From assembly GCF_021531695.1 (NCBI RefSeq), contig NZ_JADYUI010000025.1, forward strand, positions 1 to 40,095: a stretch of DNA of 40,095 nucleotides, given 5' to 3'. The stretch comes from Roseburia hominis. GTDB lineage: Bacteria > Bacillota > Clostridia > Lachnospirales > Lachnospiraceae. This document shows, one piece after another, positions 1-7,528 of the stretch (the first letter of the stretch is position 1; each line of letters begins with the position of its first letter). Below the pieces are notes generated by a model, which was given only the letters and a program-made list of their open reading frames with translations, ran no database searches and was not told the origin of the DNA. The translations under genes were made by a program, and so were the position numbers.

Positions 1-159
1 GACATGGCAGGAGCCTACCATCATGGAGTTGATGTGGGTGAAAAACGTACCAATCAGTTATATAGATATCTCATAGAGCAGAGCCGTATGGAAGATATCG
101 TTCGAGCCACGGCAGATGCAGCGTATCGTGAGGAATTATATAAGGAATTTGGCCTGTAA
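1..159 (+). CDS. 3' end of an unidentified protein (52 codons, start outside window)
   Basis: An open frame runs from base 1 to TAA at 157-159 and gives the last 52 residues of a protein. The tail is charged and probably helical, ending EELYKEFGL. I do not recognise the family. It precedes sugar-nucleotide genes and so probably belongs to the glycosylation locus. A decayed second copy of its C-terminus is found at 3552-3640, so the locus once held two paralogues of this gene. No signal peptide or domain can be judged from the fragment. Confidence 0.6.
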   Translation, partial: DMAGAYHHGVDVGEKRTNQLYRYLIEQSRMEDIVRATADAAYREELYKEFGL

Positions 160-242
160 AAAGAGCAAGTAGCGAAGCGTGTTTTGGCATTGAAATCAGG
201 CATTTCTCCGTATGTTCAAGAATGAAAATTAACAAAAACTGA

Positions 243-271
243 TTGAGTCAGATGGAAAGAGTAGGTATAAT
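243..271 (+). promoter_or_regulatory. sigma-A promoter for the nucleotidyltransferase gene
   Basis: TTGAGT (243-248) and TATAAT (266-271) are separated by 17 bp. The start codon of the next gene is 34 bp downstream. It belongs to the same promoter type found before the ATPase, legB and the first glycosyltransferase gene. Confidence 0.7.
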
Positions 272-304
272 AAAAAAAGATATTTTATGATTAGGGAGGG
301 GCAA

Positions 305-1381
305 ATGACAAAGGAACAATTAAATACGTTTTTGGGGATAAGCACATTAAATATTGTAGAAGCAATGCAGAGAATTGATGCAAATGCACATGGGATTTTA
401 TTTATTGTAAATGAAAAGAATAAACTTCTTGGGACGGTAACGGATGGAGATATCCGTCGTTGGATTATAAAGACGGGAAGCCTTGAGGTAAAGGTGTCAG
501 AACTTATGAACAAGGATCCGAAGATTATTTACCGGAAAGAGGTAAAACAGGCACATGATTTTATGAAAAAAATGCATATCAGAGCGTTGCCGGTATTGGA
601 TTCCAAGGGAAAAGTGGTAGATATTGTGTTAGAGGATGAAAAGGGAGAAGTGGCAGATGGAAAAGATACGGAGACGTTGCATGAGGTTCCTGTTGTTGTA
701 ATGGCAGGGGGAAAGGGAACCAGACTGTATCCGTTTACCAAGATTTTACCAAAGCCGTTGATTCCGATTGGTGACATTCCGATTATGGAGCGAATTATTG
801 ATCGATTTGTAGAATATGGTGCTTCGAATTTCTATGCTACGGTGAATTATAAGAAGAGCATGATTAAATCGTATTTTGCAGAGCTGGCAACAGATTATTC
901 TATTAAATATGTGGAAGAGGATAAACCGCTTGGAACAGCGGGAAGTCTTCGGTTGATTGATGATAAATTTGATCGGCCGTTTATTGTGACAAACTGTGAT
1001 ATTTTGATTCATGCGGATTATGCGGATGTATACAAATATCATGTGGAATCCGGGAATGCACTGACGATTGTGTCTGCTTTAAAGAATATAGTAGTTCCTT
1101 ATGGTGTGATTCATTCCAAAGAGAATGGCACAATTACTTCCATGGAGGAAAAACCGAAATTATCTTACTTTGTCAATACTGGGATGTATGTCCTGAACCC
1201 GGATTTGATAGATAAAATTCCGCTGGATACCTTTTTCCATATGACAGATTTGACGGATGTGCTTCTTGCAGAAGGCAAACAGGTCGGTATGTATCCAATC
1301 AGCGAAGATTCCTTCCTTGATATGGGTGAGTTCGAAGAAATGCGTCGGATGGAGAAGAAACTGAATTTAAAGTCAGAGTAG
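305..1381 (+). CDS. CBS-domain sugar-1-phosphate nucleotidyltransferase (PtmE-like)
   Basis: A 358-residue protein. Residues about 10-110 form a CBS pair (TDGDIRRW at 46-53, then ALPVLDSKG). From about 128 a nucleotidyltransferase fold begins with the signature GGKGTRLYPFTKILPKPL at 135-152, which binds the NTP. In Campylobacter the same CBS+NTase layout (PtmE) makes GDP-glucosamine, the first activated sugar of the GDP-legionaminic route; legB and legC downstream fit this, but the substrate here is inferred. The start is placed at ATG 305, six codons inside the longest frame (ATG 287), because GGGAGGGG at 294-301 lies just before it. The enzyme is cytoplasmic, with its own promoter at 243-271. 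It could be a mannose- or glucose-1-phosphate nucleotidyltransferase instead. Confidence 0.82.
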   Translation: MTKEQLNTFLGISTLNIVEAMQRIDANAHGILFIVNEKNKLLGTVTDGDIRRWIIKTGSLEVKVSELMNKDPKIIYRKEVKQAHDFMKKMHIRALPVLDSKGKVVDIVLEDEKGEVADGKDTETLHEVPVVVMAGGKGTRLYPFTKILPKPLIPIGDIPIMERIIDRFVEYGASNFYATVNYKKSMIKSYFAELATDYSIKYVEEDKPLGTAGSLRLIDDKFDRPFIVTNCDILIHADYADVYKYHVESGNALTIVSALKNIVVPYGVIHSKENGTITSMEEKPKLSYFVNTGMYVLNPDLIDKIPLDTFFHMTDLTDVLLAEGKQVGMYPISEDSFLDMGEFEEMRRMEKKLNLKSE

Positions 1382-1443
1382 TGAAGCAGATTGTAAATGT
1401 CCGTTTTACAAACAAAGAATAACATGTTATCCTAAGACAGTCT

Positions 1444-1466
1444 CGGCAGAGAGTTCTTCTCTGCCG
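1444..1466. repeat. perfect 9-bp hairpin after the nucleotidyltransferase gene
   Basis: CGGCAGAGA (1444-1452) and TCTCTGCCG (1458-1466) pair perfectly with a 5-nt loop. No T-run follows, so it is a weak terminator candidate at best. It lies in the 414-bp non-coding stretch 1382-1795, which otherwise holds the promoter near 1576 and the hairpin near 1639. Confidence 0.5.
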
Positions 1467-1575
1467 GAAAAATATCTGAGTGAGCAGACAATATTCTGTT
1501 ACACAGCCCGGGATTCCCCTAATAAAAACTCAATGCAGACAACAGAGCATACATAGGTTTTATTTTTTTATTATA

Positions 1576-1604
1576 TTTTCAAAAATGTATAGTAGTGGTA
1601 TAAT
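1576..1604 (+). promoter_or_regulatory. promoter upstream of the ATPase/nuclease pair
   Basis: TTTTCA (1576-1581), 17-bp spacer, TATAAT (1599-1604). The surrounding bases (ATGTATAGTAGTGG before, ATACATAAA after) resemble the promoter at 7446-7475, which suggests duplication of a promoter cassette. The transcript would have a leader of about 180 nt containing the hairpin at 1639-1668. Confidence 0.55.
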
Positions 1605-1638
1605 ATACATAAATTGTAAATAGGATAGATTCTGCAAC

Positions 1639-1668
1639 GGGCAGAGCCGGGTTTTACGGTTTCTGCCC
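1639..1668 (+). terminator. terminator-like hairpin in the leader of the ATPase gene
   Basis: GGGCAGA (1639-1645) pairs with TCTGCCC (1662-1668), and inside it CCG (1647-1649) pairs with CGG (1657-1659). The T-rich TTATTTG follows. It sits between the promoter near 1600 and the ATPase start at 1796, so it could attenuate expression of that pair. No upstream anti-terminator was worked out. Confidence 0.45.
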
Positions 1669-1795
1669 TTATTTGATAACTGCTCTATTGATGGCCTGCA
1701 GGAATGACAGAGGAGTTTGATGACAAACAGGATTTTGGGACGATAGAGTTATGAGTGAATATCAAAGAATGATAAGGAAAAATGGAGAGATTATT

Positions 1796-3115
1796 ATGCA
1801 AAAAATCATTATAAATAGATTGGGTCCGGTTGAACATAGTGAATTGGATATCAAAGAGTTTATGGTTTTTACAGGTCCGCAAGCATCCGGAAAAAGCACA
1901 ATAGCAAAAAGTATTTTTTTCTTTAAAAATGTAAAAAATGTTTTGTTTAATCAATTAAGAAAGAAATGTCTGTTAGGTAATCAAGAAGATACATTGAATT
2001 TTTCAGTGAAAAACAGTTTGATTAGAGATATTCGCTCTGATTTTTTGCAAACGTTTGGTTCAACGTGGTGTATGGATAAGAATATGTCAATTAGATATGA
2101 TTATGCAGAGGATATTTGGATAACAATTTCATTGAAACCAGATCCGGTAACACCGAATTATATTTGGATTGAGCTTAGTCCAGCATTGACGGAGAGTCTT
2201 CAGGAAATTGAGAGAGAGTTTTTGTCTAAAAGTGATATGAGTTTTATTGTTGAATCTGAAATGATAAAAAGTAGAATAAATATGGTATTTCATGATGAGG
2301 CGGAGGTGGTTTATATACCGGCTGGCAGAAGCATGATTACATTATTAAGTACACAGTTAAATTATCTTTATAGTGCGATGGACGATACGCAGAAAAAAAA
2401 TATAGATTATTGTACACAAAATTATCTGGAAAAAATTATGATGTTGAAACCGAGTTTTTCTCAAGGAGTCGAACAGATGATTCGGGAAATGCTACGTTTG
2501 ACGGATATGAAAGTAGATAGGGAAATTTTATATACAGCTGCAGAATTGATGAAACAGATCCTTAATGGAGAGTATAGAAATGTAGATGGGGAAGAAAGAC
2601 TTCAGGTTGAAGAAGGACGTTATGTGAAAATCAATTTTGCATCATCAGGTCAGCAGGAAGCAGTTTGGATTCTGAATGTTTTGTTTTATTATTTACTTAA
2701 TAATAAAAAGACATATTTTATTATTGAAGAGCCGGAATCTCATTTGTTTCCGAATGCTCAAAAATTAATGACAGAGTTTATATCACTTGCCAGAGGGAGG
2801 CATAAGAATCAGATATTTATAACAACACATAGTCCTTATATTTTGGGAACCATTAATAATCTGTTATATGCAGATAATATTTCCAAAATAGTAGATGAAG
2901 AGCAATTAAACGCTATTGTCAATAAAAGTAAATGGATTTCTTTTTCAAGTATGTCGGCTTTTTTTATTCAGGGTGGAAAAGTTTCCCCTTGTATGGATGA
3001 AGAATTTAAAGCGATTGAAAATGAAGTAATTGATGGGGTATCTGAAGAGATTAACAAAGATTATGAAAAAATGGTTTTATTAAAAGAAAAAATGCTGCAT
3101 AAGGAGGGAAGATAG
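1796..3115 (+). CDS. OLD/RecF-like ABC-type AAA ATPase, probable defence protein
   Basis: A 439-residue ATPase. Walker A GPQASGKST is at about 27-35, a YIPAGRSM segment at about 173-180, a signature ASSGQQE at about 282-288, Walker B FIIEEPESH at about 308-316 and an H-loop TTHSP at about 343-347. This order matches the AAA_15/AAA_21 ATPases found in PARIS, Gabija- and Septu-like defence and in OLD nucleases, but no TOPRIM or other effector domain is fused. The effector is probably the next gene, which starts immediately after the stop. Start ATG 1796 is chosen over ATG 1751 because GGAG at 1784-1787 precedes it and the conserved core begins there. The coding sequence is visibly more AT-rich than its neighbours and it splits a sugar pathway, both suggesting transfer. 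The function as phage defence is inferred. Confidence 0.75.
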   Translation: MQKIIINRLGPVEHSELDIKEFMVFTGPQASGKSTIAKSIFFFKNVKNVLFNQLRKKCLLGNQEDTLNFSVKNSLIRDIRSDFLQTFGSTWCMDKNMSIRYDYAEDIWITISLKPDPVTPNYIWIELSPALTESLQEIEREFLSKSDMSFIVESEMIKSRINMVFHDEAEVVYIPAGRSMITLLSTQLNYLYSAMDDTQKKNIDYCTQNYLEKIMMLKPSFSQGVEQMIREMLRLTDMKVDREILYTAAELMKQILNGEYRNVDGEERLQVEEGRYVKINFASSGQQEAVWILNVLFYYLLNNKKTYFIIEEPESHLFPNAQKLMTEFISLARGRHKNQIFITTHSPYILGTINNLLYADNISKIVDEEQLNAIVNKSKWISFSSMSAFFIQGGKVSPCMDEEFKAIENEVIDGVSEEINKDYEKMVLLKEKMLHKEGR

Positions 3116-3544
3116 TTGTTGTTGACAAAAGAAAAATCACGTTGTGAGGAACATCAGAAAGTTATTGTTTCACGAGATAACGGAACAAAAAGAGAGCATA
3201 GAGCAATAAATCAGGAGCAACGGTATGTAGTACGTCATTATAAATTGGATGGAGATTTGGTTAAGCAACAGAAATGTTGTGATTTTCTATTATTGAATGA
3301 TTCACTGAAAAAAGCATATTTTATCGAACTAAAAGGTAGTAATATGGATGAAGCAATTCCGCAACTTGAGAATGGAGCAAAATTGTGTGCACAAGAATTG
3401 GACGGATATACCTTTTTGTATCGGATTGTACCAAGTAAGGTTCGCACACATAAAGTTGAAAGTAGTAAATTTCGAAAATTCAAGGATAGATGTGGCAGTA
3501 GATTAAAATATCAGACGAATCGCATGGAAGAAATTTTAGGATAA
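3116..3544 (+). CDS. small PD-(D/E)XK nuclease candidate, partner of the ATPase
   Basis: A 142-residue protein. The core CCDFLLL (about 54-60) followed by YFIELKG (about 68-74) gives D56 ... E71-X-K73, the arrangement of a PD-(D/E)XK nuclease active site on neighbouring beta strands; Q83 may belong to the following helix. The N-terminus is basic and the C-terminus rich in Arg/Lys, as expected for nucleic-acid binding. The start is TTG 3116, directly abutting the ATPase stop, with AAGGAGGG at 3101-3108; TTG 3119 and 3122 are alternatives. The tight coupling says the two work together: ATPase as sensor or regulator, this as effector. I do not recognise a named family, and without structure prediction the nuclease call is an inference from the motif. 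Confidence 0.62.
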   Translation: MLLTKEKSRCEEHQKVIVSRDNGTKREHRAINQEQRYVVRHYKLDGDLVKQQKCCDFLLLNDSLKKAYFIELKGSNMDEAIPQLENGAKLCAQELDGYTFLYRIVPSKVRTHKVESSKFRKFKDRCGSRLKYQTNRMEEILG

Positions 3545-3551
3545 ATTTACA

Positions 3552-3640
3552 ATGACAGAACAGAATCGTATGGAACATATCATTCGAGTCACAGCGGATA
3601 TAGCATATGTGAAGAGTTGTATCAGGAATTCAAGTTGTAG
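3552..3640 (+). pseudogene. frameshifted C-terminal remnant of a paralogue of the gene at 1-159
   Basis: From GAACAGAATCGTATGGAACA onward this stretch parallels the 3' end of the first gene (from about base 83). It reads EQNRMEHIIRVTADIAY, then a one-base deletion, then EELYQEFKL and a stop at 3638-3640, against EQSRMEDIVRATADAAY-R-EELYKEFGL in the first gene. The post-stop bases TAGCGAAGC are also shared. Only the last roughly 30 codons survive; the upstream part is absent, replaced by the ATPase/nuclease pair. This marks an old deletion or insertion breakpoint at about 3545-3555. Confidence 0.8.
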
Positions 3641-3674
3641 CGAAGCAGATTGTAAAGCAGACTGCAGGAAATCA

Positions 3675-3704
3675 TTGAGCAATCATGTAGAATAGAGGTA
3701 TAAT
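3675..3704 (+). promoter_or_regulatory. sigma-A promoter for legB-legC
   Basis: TTGAGC (3675-3680), 18-bp spacer, TATAAT (3699-3704). The segment ATGTAGAATAGAGGTATAAT is identical to that before the glycosyltransferase at 7529. Confidence 0.75.
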
Positions 3705-3736
3705 GGGAATAGAAAAAGGCATTTAGGAGGGTACGT

Positions 3737-4717
3737 ATGAAAAAGGTATTAGTGACAGGAGCAGATGGATTTATCGGAAGCCATTTAACAGAAAGTTTAT
3801 TGGAAAAAGGATATGAAGTAAAAGCATTTACTTTTTATAATTCATTTAATACATGGGGCTGGTTAGATACTTTACCAAAAGAAAAGTTAGATCAGATTGA
3901 AATTTTTTCGGGAGATGTTCGTGATCCCAATGGAGTAAGGGAGGCGATGAAAGGTGTAGATGCAGTATTTCATCTTGCGGCATTAATTGCGATTCCATTT
4001 AGCTATCATTCTCCGGATTCTTATGTAGATACGAATATTAAGGGAACTTTAAATGTACTGCAGGCAGCAAGACAGCTGGAAACAGAGCGTATTCTTGTCA
4101 CTTCTACTTCAGAGGTTTATGGAACAGCGCAGTATGTTCCGATTGATGAAAAGCATCCTTATCAGGGACAATCCCCATATTCTGCGACCAAAATCGGGGC
4201 AGACCGTCTGGCAGAAAGTTTTTATCGGAGTTTTAATCTCCCGGTATCAATTGTGCGCCCATTTAACACATTTGGACCGCGTCAGTCAGCAAGAGCTGTT
4301 ATTCCGACCATTATTTCCCAGCTGTTAGCAGGAAAAGAAGAAATCAAATTAGGATCGCTGACACCGACCAGAGATTTTAATTATGTAAAGGATACGGCAG
4401 CCGGATTTATTGCAATTGCAGAATCAGATAAGACCATTGGACAGGAAATTAACATTGCAACACAGCAGGAGATTTCCATTGGAGATTTGGCCAAAGAAAT
4501 TATTTCACAGATTAATCCGAAAGCCAAAATTGTTTGTGATGAACAGCGTCTGCGTCCGGAGAAGAGTGAAGTGAACCGTCTGTTGGGAAGCAATGCAAAG
4601 ATTAAGGAATTAACCGATTGGGAACAGAAATATACCTTTGCAGAAGGAATTTCAGAAACAATCGCATGGATGAGAGAACATATGGATTCTTATAAAGCAG
4701 ATATTTATAATGTGTAA
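3737..4717 (+). CDS. legB: NAD-dependent 4,6-dehydratase, LegB type
   Basis: A 326-residue short-chain dehydrogenase/reductase of the extended family. The NAD-binding motif GADGFIGSH is at 8-16, the catalytic TSTSEVYGT at 122-130, and YSATK gives Tyr148 and Lys152. The substrate loop RPFNTFGPRQSARAVIP is typical of 4,6-dehydratases acting on NDP-GlcNAc; LegB members remove water from GDP-GlcNAc to give the 4-keto-6-deoxy sugar. Start ATG 3737 follows AGGAGGG. legC is 50 bp downstream and probably co-transcribed from the promoter at 3675-3704. It acts in the cytoplasm. The LegB assignment rests on the neighbouring LegC-like aminotransferase and PtmE-like enzyme; a UDP-sugar dehydratase of another nonulosonate route is the alternative. 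Confidence 0.85.
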   Translation: MKKVLVTGADGFIGSHLTESLLEKGYEVKAFTFYNSFNTWGWLDTLPKEKLDQIEIFSGDVRDPNGVREAMKGVDAVFHLAALIAIPFSYHSPDSYVDTNIKGTLNVLQAARQLETERILVTSTSEVYGTAQYVPIDEKHPYQGQSPYSATKIGADRLAESFYRSFNLPVSIVRPFNTFGPRQSARAVIPTIISQLLAGKEEIKLGSLTPTRDFNYVKDTAAGFIAIAESDKTIGQEINIATQQEISIGDLAKEIISQINPKAKIVCDEQRLRPEKSEVNRLLGSNAKIKELTDWEQKYTFAEGISETIAWMREHMDSYKADIYNV

Positions 4718-4767
4718 CTGATTCATGAAGCGCTGTACTTGTAAGAAGTGGTCTGGAGGAGAGAAGA

Positions 4768-5952
4768 ATGGAAAAATTTGTCCCGTTATCAATTCCCAAT
4801 TTTGAGGGAAACGAAGAAAAATATGTACTGGATGCAGTGAAACAGGGCTGGGTATCGACCGGCGGAGCTTATATCACACAGTTGGAAGAAAAAATGGCGG
4901 AATTTTTACATGTACCGATGGCGGTTGCGTGCCAAAGCGGAACGGCAGCACTTCATCTGGCATTGATGGAATGTAATGTGCAGCCGGGGGACAGCGTGAT
5001 TGTGCCGACAGTTACATTTATTGCAGCAGTTAATCCGGTCAGATATCAGTTTGCAAATCCGATTTTTATGGATTGTGATGATGGGCTTTGTATGGATGCT
5101 TTAAAACTGGAAAAGTTCTGTGAACAGGAATGTGAATTGAAAGAAGATGGTCTTCATTGGAAGAAGGATGATTCCCGTATCAAGGCGATGATCGTTGTGC
5201 ATGTATTTGGAAATCTTGCAAATATGGAAAAAATCGTGGAAATTGCAGAAAAATACAAAATAAAAGTAATAGAAGATGCTACGGAAGCCCTTGGTTCTAA
5301 ATTTGTATCCGGTAAGTATCAGGGAAAATACGCTGGAACGATAGGAGATTATGGAGCATATTCCTTTAACGGAAACAAGATTATTACGACTGGTGGCGGA
5401 GGCGCATTAGTGGCGAGAGATACGGAACATGCCAAGCATGCAAAATACATTTCCACACAGGCAAAGGATGATGTGCATTATTATATTCATAATGAGGTTG
5501 GATTTAATTACCGTATGACGAATCTGCAGGCGGCACTTGGAGTAGCACAGATGGAAGAATTGCCGGAATTTATTATGAGAAAGCAGAGAAATTATGCGCA
5601 GTATCAGACACTGCTTAAGAATTCCGGAATGGGATATCTTATGCCATTCCGTGAAGGAACCGAGTCAAATCAGTGGTTTTATGCATATGTTTTGAATCGG
5701 AACATCGTAAAAGCAGAGCTTCGGGAAATTATTACGGCGTTGGAGAAAAGAGGCGTCCAGACCAGAGCAATCTGGGGACTCATTCATGAACAAAGGCCTT
5801 ATGTTTCCTGTGCTGCCTATGAAATGGAAAAGGCGAAATATTACAGTGAACGTGTCATTAATCTTCCGTGTAGTACGAATCTTACTTCGGAAGATATTGA
5901 GTATGTAGTGAACACATTGGAAGATGTGTTGCATAGCTTTGCAGGAGTTTAG
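4768..5952 (+). CDS. legC: PLP-dependent sugar aminotransferase, LegC type (DegT/DnrJ/EryC1)
   Basis: A 394-residue aminotransferase of the DegT/DnrJ/EryC1 family. SGTAALHLAL (57-66) binds the cofactor phosphate, EDATEALGS (169-177) holds the aspartate that contacts the pyridine ring, and SFNGNKIITTGGGG gives the Schiff-base Lys204. LegC adds an amino group at C4 of the 4-keto sugar made by LegB, leading to the diamino hexose precursor of legionaminic acid. Start ATG 4768 follows GGAGGAG. Together with legB it forms a two-gene unit ended by a hairpin at 5964-5996. Later steps (acetylation, epimerisation, condensation with PEP, CMP activation) would need genes outside this window. Confidence 0.87.
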   Translation: MEKFVPLSIPNFEGNEEKYVLDAVKQGWVSTGGAYITQLEEKMAEFLHVPMAVACQSGTAALHLALMECNVQPGDSVIVPTVTFIAAVNPVRYQFANPIFMDCDDGLCMDALKLEKFCEQECELKEDGLHWKKDDSRIKAMIVVHVFGNLANMEKIVEIAEKYKIKVIEDATEALGSKFVSGKYQGKYAGTIGDYGAYSFNGNKIITTGGGGALVARDTEHAKHAKYISTQAKDDVHYYIHNEVGFNYRMTNLQAALGVAQMEELPEFIMRKQRNYAQYQTLLKNSGMGYLMPFREGTESNQWFYAYVLNRNIVKAELREIITALEKRGVQTRAIWGLIHEQRPYVSCAAYEMEKAKYYSERVINLPCSTNLTSEDIEYVVNTLEDVLHSFAGV

Positions 5953-5963
5953 AAAGTGAAAAT

Positions 5964-5996
5964 TCTCCTGCCTCTTAAGGACAAAGAGGCAGGAGA
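5964..5996 (-). terminator. 13-bp intergenic terminator between convergent legC and the VWA gene
   Basis: Arms 5964-5976 and 5984-5996 are perfectly complementary with a 7-nt loop. On the minus strand a T-rich ATTTTCACTTTCT follows, so it fits best as terminator of the VWA gene; it can also stop legC transcription. Confidence 0.75.
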
Positions 5997-6003
5997 GTGG
6001 ATA

Positions 6004-7293
6004 TCATAAGAATGTGCTGCAGCATTTAAAGTCATTGTCAATGTAATTGGCAATAAATCTTGCTTTGAATTTTCGTTTGTTGCAGATAGAATGTGGTGAG
6101 CCGGAGACATCTAAATCTTCAGGAAGAACAAATTTTATGCACCGGACAATGACATCACTGCAGTTTTGTTTGGTATGAGCCGGAATGGTCATGGTCTTCA
6201 CACCGCGTTTGTGCTCCATACCATAAGAATCTATTTCCGTAATGATGACAGCCAGGGCAACACGCAGGTTTGGACATATATTCTTTAAGGTCACATCTAA
6301 TTCGATAATTCGTCCGAGAGAATCTAACTGGACATCGCCACAGTCGATTTCAATTTCAGGGGAAGGGAAGGTTACAACATTGTGGTCTTTATCATCGTAA
6401 GAGATCGATTCGTTTACTTCAATGGTTCCGGAACATGGACCAATATGTTCAACTGTAAATTCTAAAGAGGCTCCCTCACTGTTATGGGCTCCAAGTTCAT
6501 CAATTTTCCACTGGAGAGAAGTTTCGTTAAGCAGGCTTGCGGTTCCTTTGGTCGGTGTGGAAAGAGATATGATTTTAAAGCAGGATGAAATAACATCTTT
6601 GATTACAATGTCTTTCGCTCCCGGCTTAGAAATATTTTTGGCAAGATCGGAGAAAATATTTTCCAGTTCTTCATCACTTGGGGTGATTACTACATAGGCA
6701 GAAGATGGGGTGGATGCCCAATCATTCAATGCCTGCTCGTCAATACCGCCATTTCCGGATAGACCGATACAATAGATTGTTACACCCTGCGCTTTTGCGG
6801 CTGCCGCAACCGGGGTGGCATTGTCTCCGACAGTGGTTCTGCCATCCGTAAACATAATCATAACTTTTGCGTTTGCAGAGGATGGATCAAAAAGTTGAAA
6901 TGCTTTTGTAAATGCATCGGCATGATTGGTAAGTCCGTTGGCACTCAGCGCGTCTACGGCCGTTTTCAAATCAGCTACCGAGGTGATAAGCTGGGTATCT
7001 TGTGTTGCAGTATCGGCAAAGCTGACAATTCCGATTCGGCTGCCGAAACCGATGTGCCCGTCTTTTGCACTGTCAGTAGCTTCATCGATGATATCAATAA
7101 ATTTTTTTGCACCATTTTTCAGGTTGGCAAGAGGGCTGCCGGACATACTTCTGGAACGATCAAGAATCAGAATGATGTCTGTCGGATTGTTAACGATATC
7201 CGGTTCTGCAGTCAGTGATAGTTTTACTTTAAAAGAGTCACCACAGTCAATGTGACTGGTGTTTAATTCTTTGTTAGAATTTGTGATTCCCAT
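6004..7293 (-). CDS. von Willebrand factor type A domain protein
   Basis: A 429-residue protein. The VWA domain spans about 38-215, with the metal-ion (MIDAS) motif DRSRS at 45-49, a threonine segment NGLTNHADAF and the acidic MFTDGRTT. The C-terminal half looks like beta-rich repeats (CSGTIEVNESISYDD; ELDVTLKN) and contains many cysteines, including CC near the end. No signal peptide or membrane segment is visible. Start ATG 7293 is preferred over TTG 7302 because AGAAAGGA (7303-7310) is nine bases from it. It stands alone on the opposite strand between sugar genes and glycosyltransferases. VWA proteins bind other proteins through a bound metal; a role on the cell or spore surface is possible but unproven. 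Confidence 0.75.
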   Translation of the reverse strand: MGITNSNKELNTSHIDCGDSFKVKLSLTAEPDIVNNPTDIILILDRSRSMSGSPLANLKNGAKKFIDIIDEATDSAKDGHIGFGSRIGIVSFADTATQDTQLITSVADLKTAVDALSANGLTNHADAFTKAFQLFDPSSANAKVMIMFTDGRTTVGDNATPVAAAAKAQGVTIYCIGLSGNGGIDEQALNDWASTPSSAYVVITPSDEELENIFSDLAKNISKPGAKDIVIKDVISSCFKIISLSTPTKGTASLLNETSLQWKIDELGAHNSEGASLEFTVEHIGPCSGTIEVNESISYDDKDHNVVTFPSPEIEIDCGDVQLDSLGRIIELDVTLKNICPNLRVALAVIITEIDSYGMEHKRGVKTMTIPAHTKQNCSDVIVRCIKFVLPEDLDVSGSPHSICNKRKFKARFIANYIDNDFKCCSTFL

Positions 7294-7315
7294 TTGCTTC
7301 AATCCTTTCTGAGCT

Positions 7316-7402
7316 AAAAGTAACGTAATGCTCGATATATCATATGTCTTACAGATGGGAAAGTTGATGGGTTAACCTATAAATGATATATCAAAAGTAA
7401 CG
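7316..7402. repeat. direct and inverted repeats upstream of the VWA gene
   Basis: AAAAGTAACG occurs at 7316-7325 and again at 7393-7402. GATATATCAT (7334-7343) and ATGATATATC (7383-7392) are inverted copies of each other. The gap is non-coding and divergent, so these may be regulator binding sites for the VWA gene. No regulator is identified. Confidence 0.45.
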
Positions 7403-7445
7403 ATAATATGCTAAAATCGAGAAGAAAAAGAAAGCGGGAAAATCA

Positions 7446-7475
7446 TTGGGCAAAAATGTAGAATAGAGGTATAAT
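7446..7475 (+). promoter_or_regulatory. sigma-A promoter for the glycosyltransferase operon
   Basis: TTGGGC (7446-7451), 18-bp spacer, TATAAT (7470-7475). The block GAAAATCATTGGGCAA...ATGTAGAATAGAGGTATAAT nearly repeats the legB promoter block. It drives the four glycosyltransferase genes from 7529 on. Confidence 0.72.
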
Positions 7476-7528
7476 ATACATAAAAAGGGACATTTGGTAT
7501 GATGGATGTCTGATTAAAGGAAGCAGGT

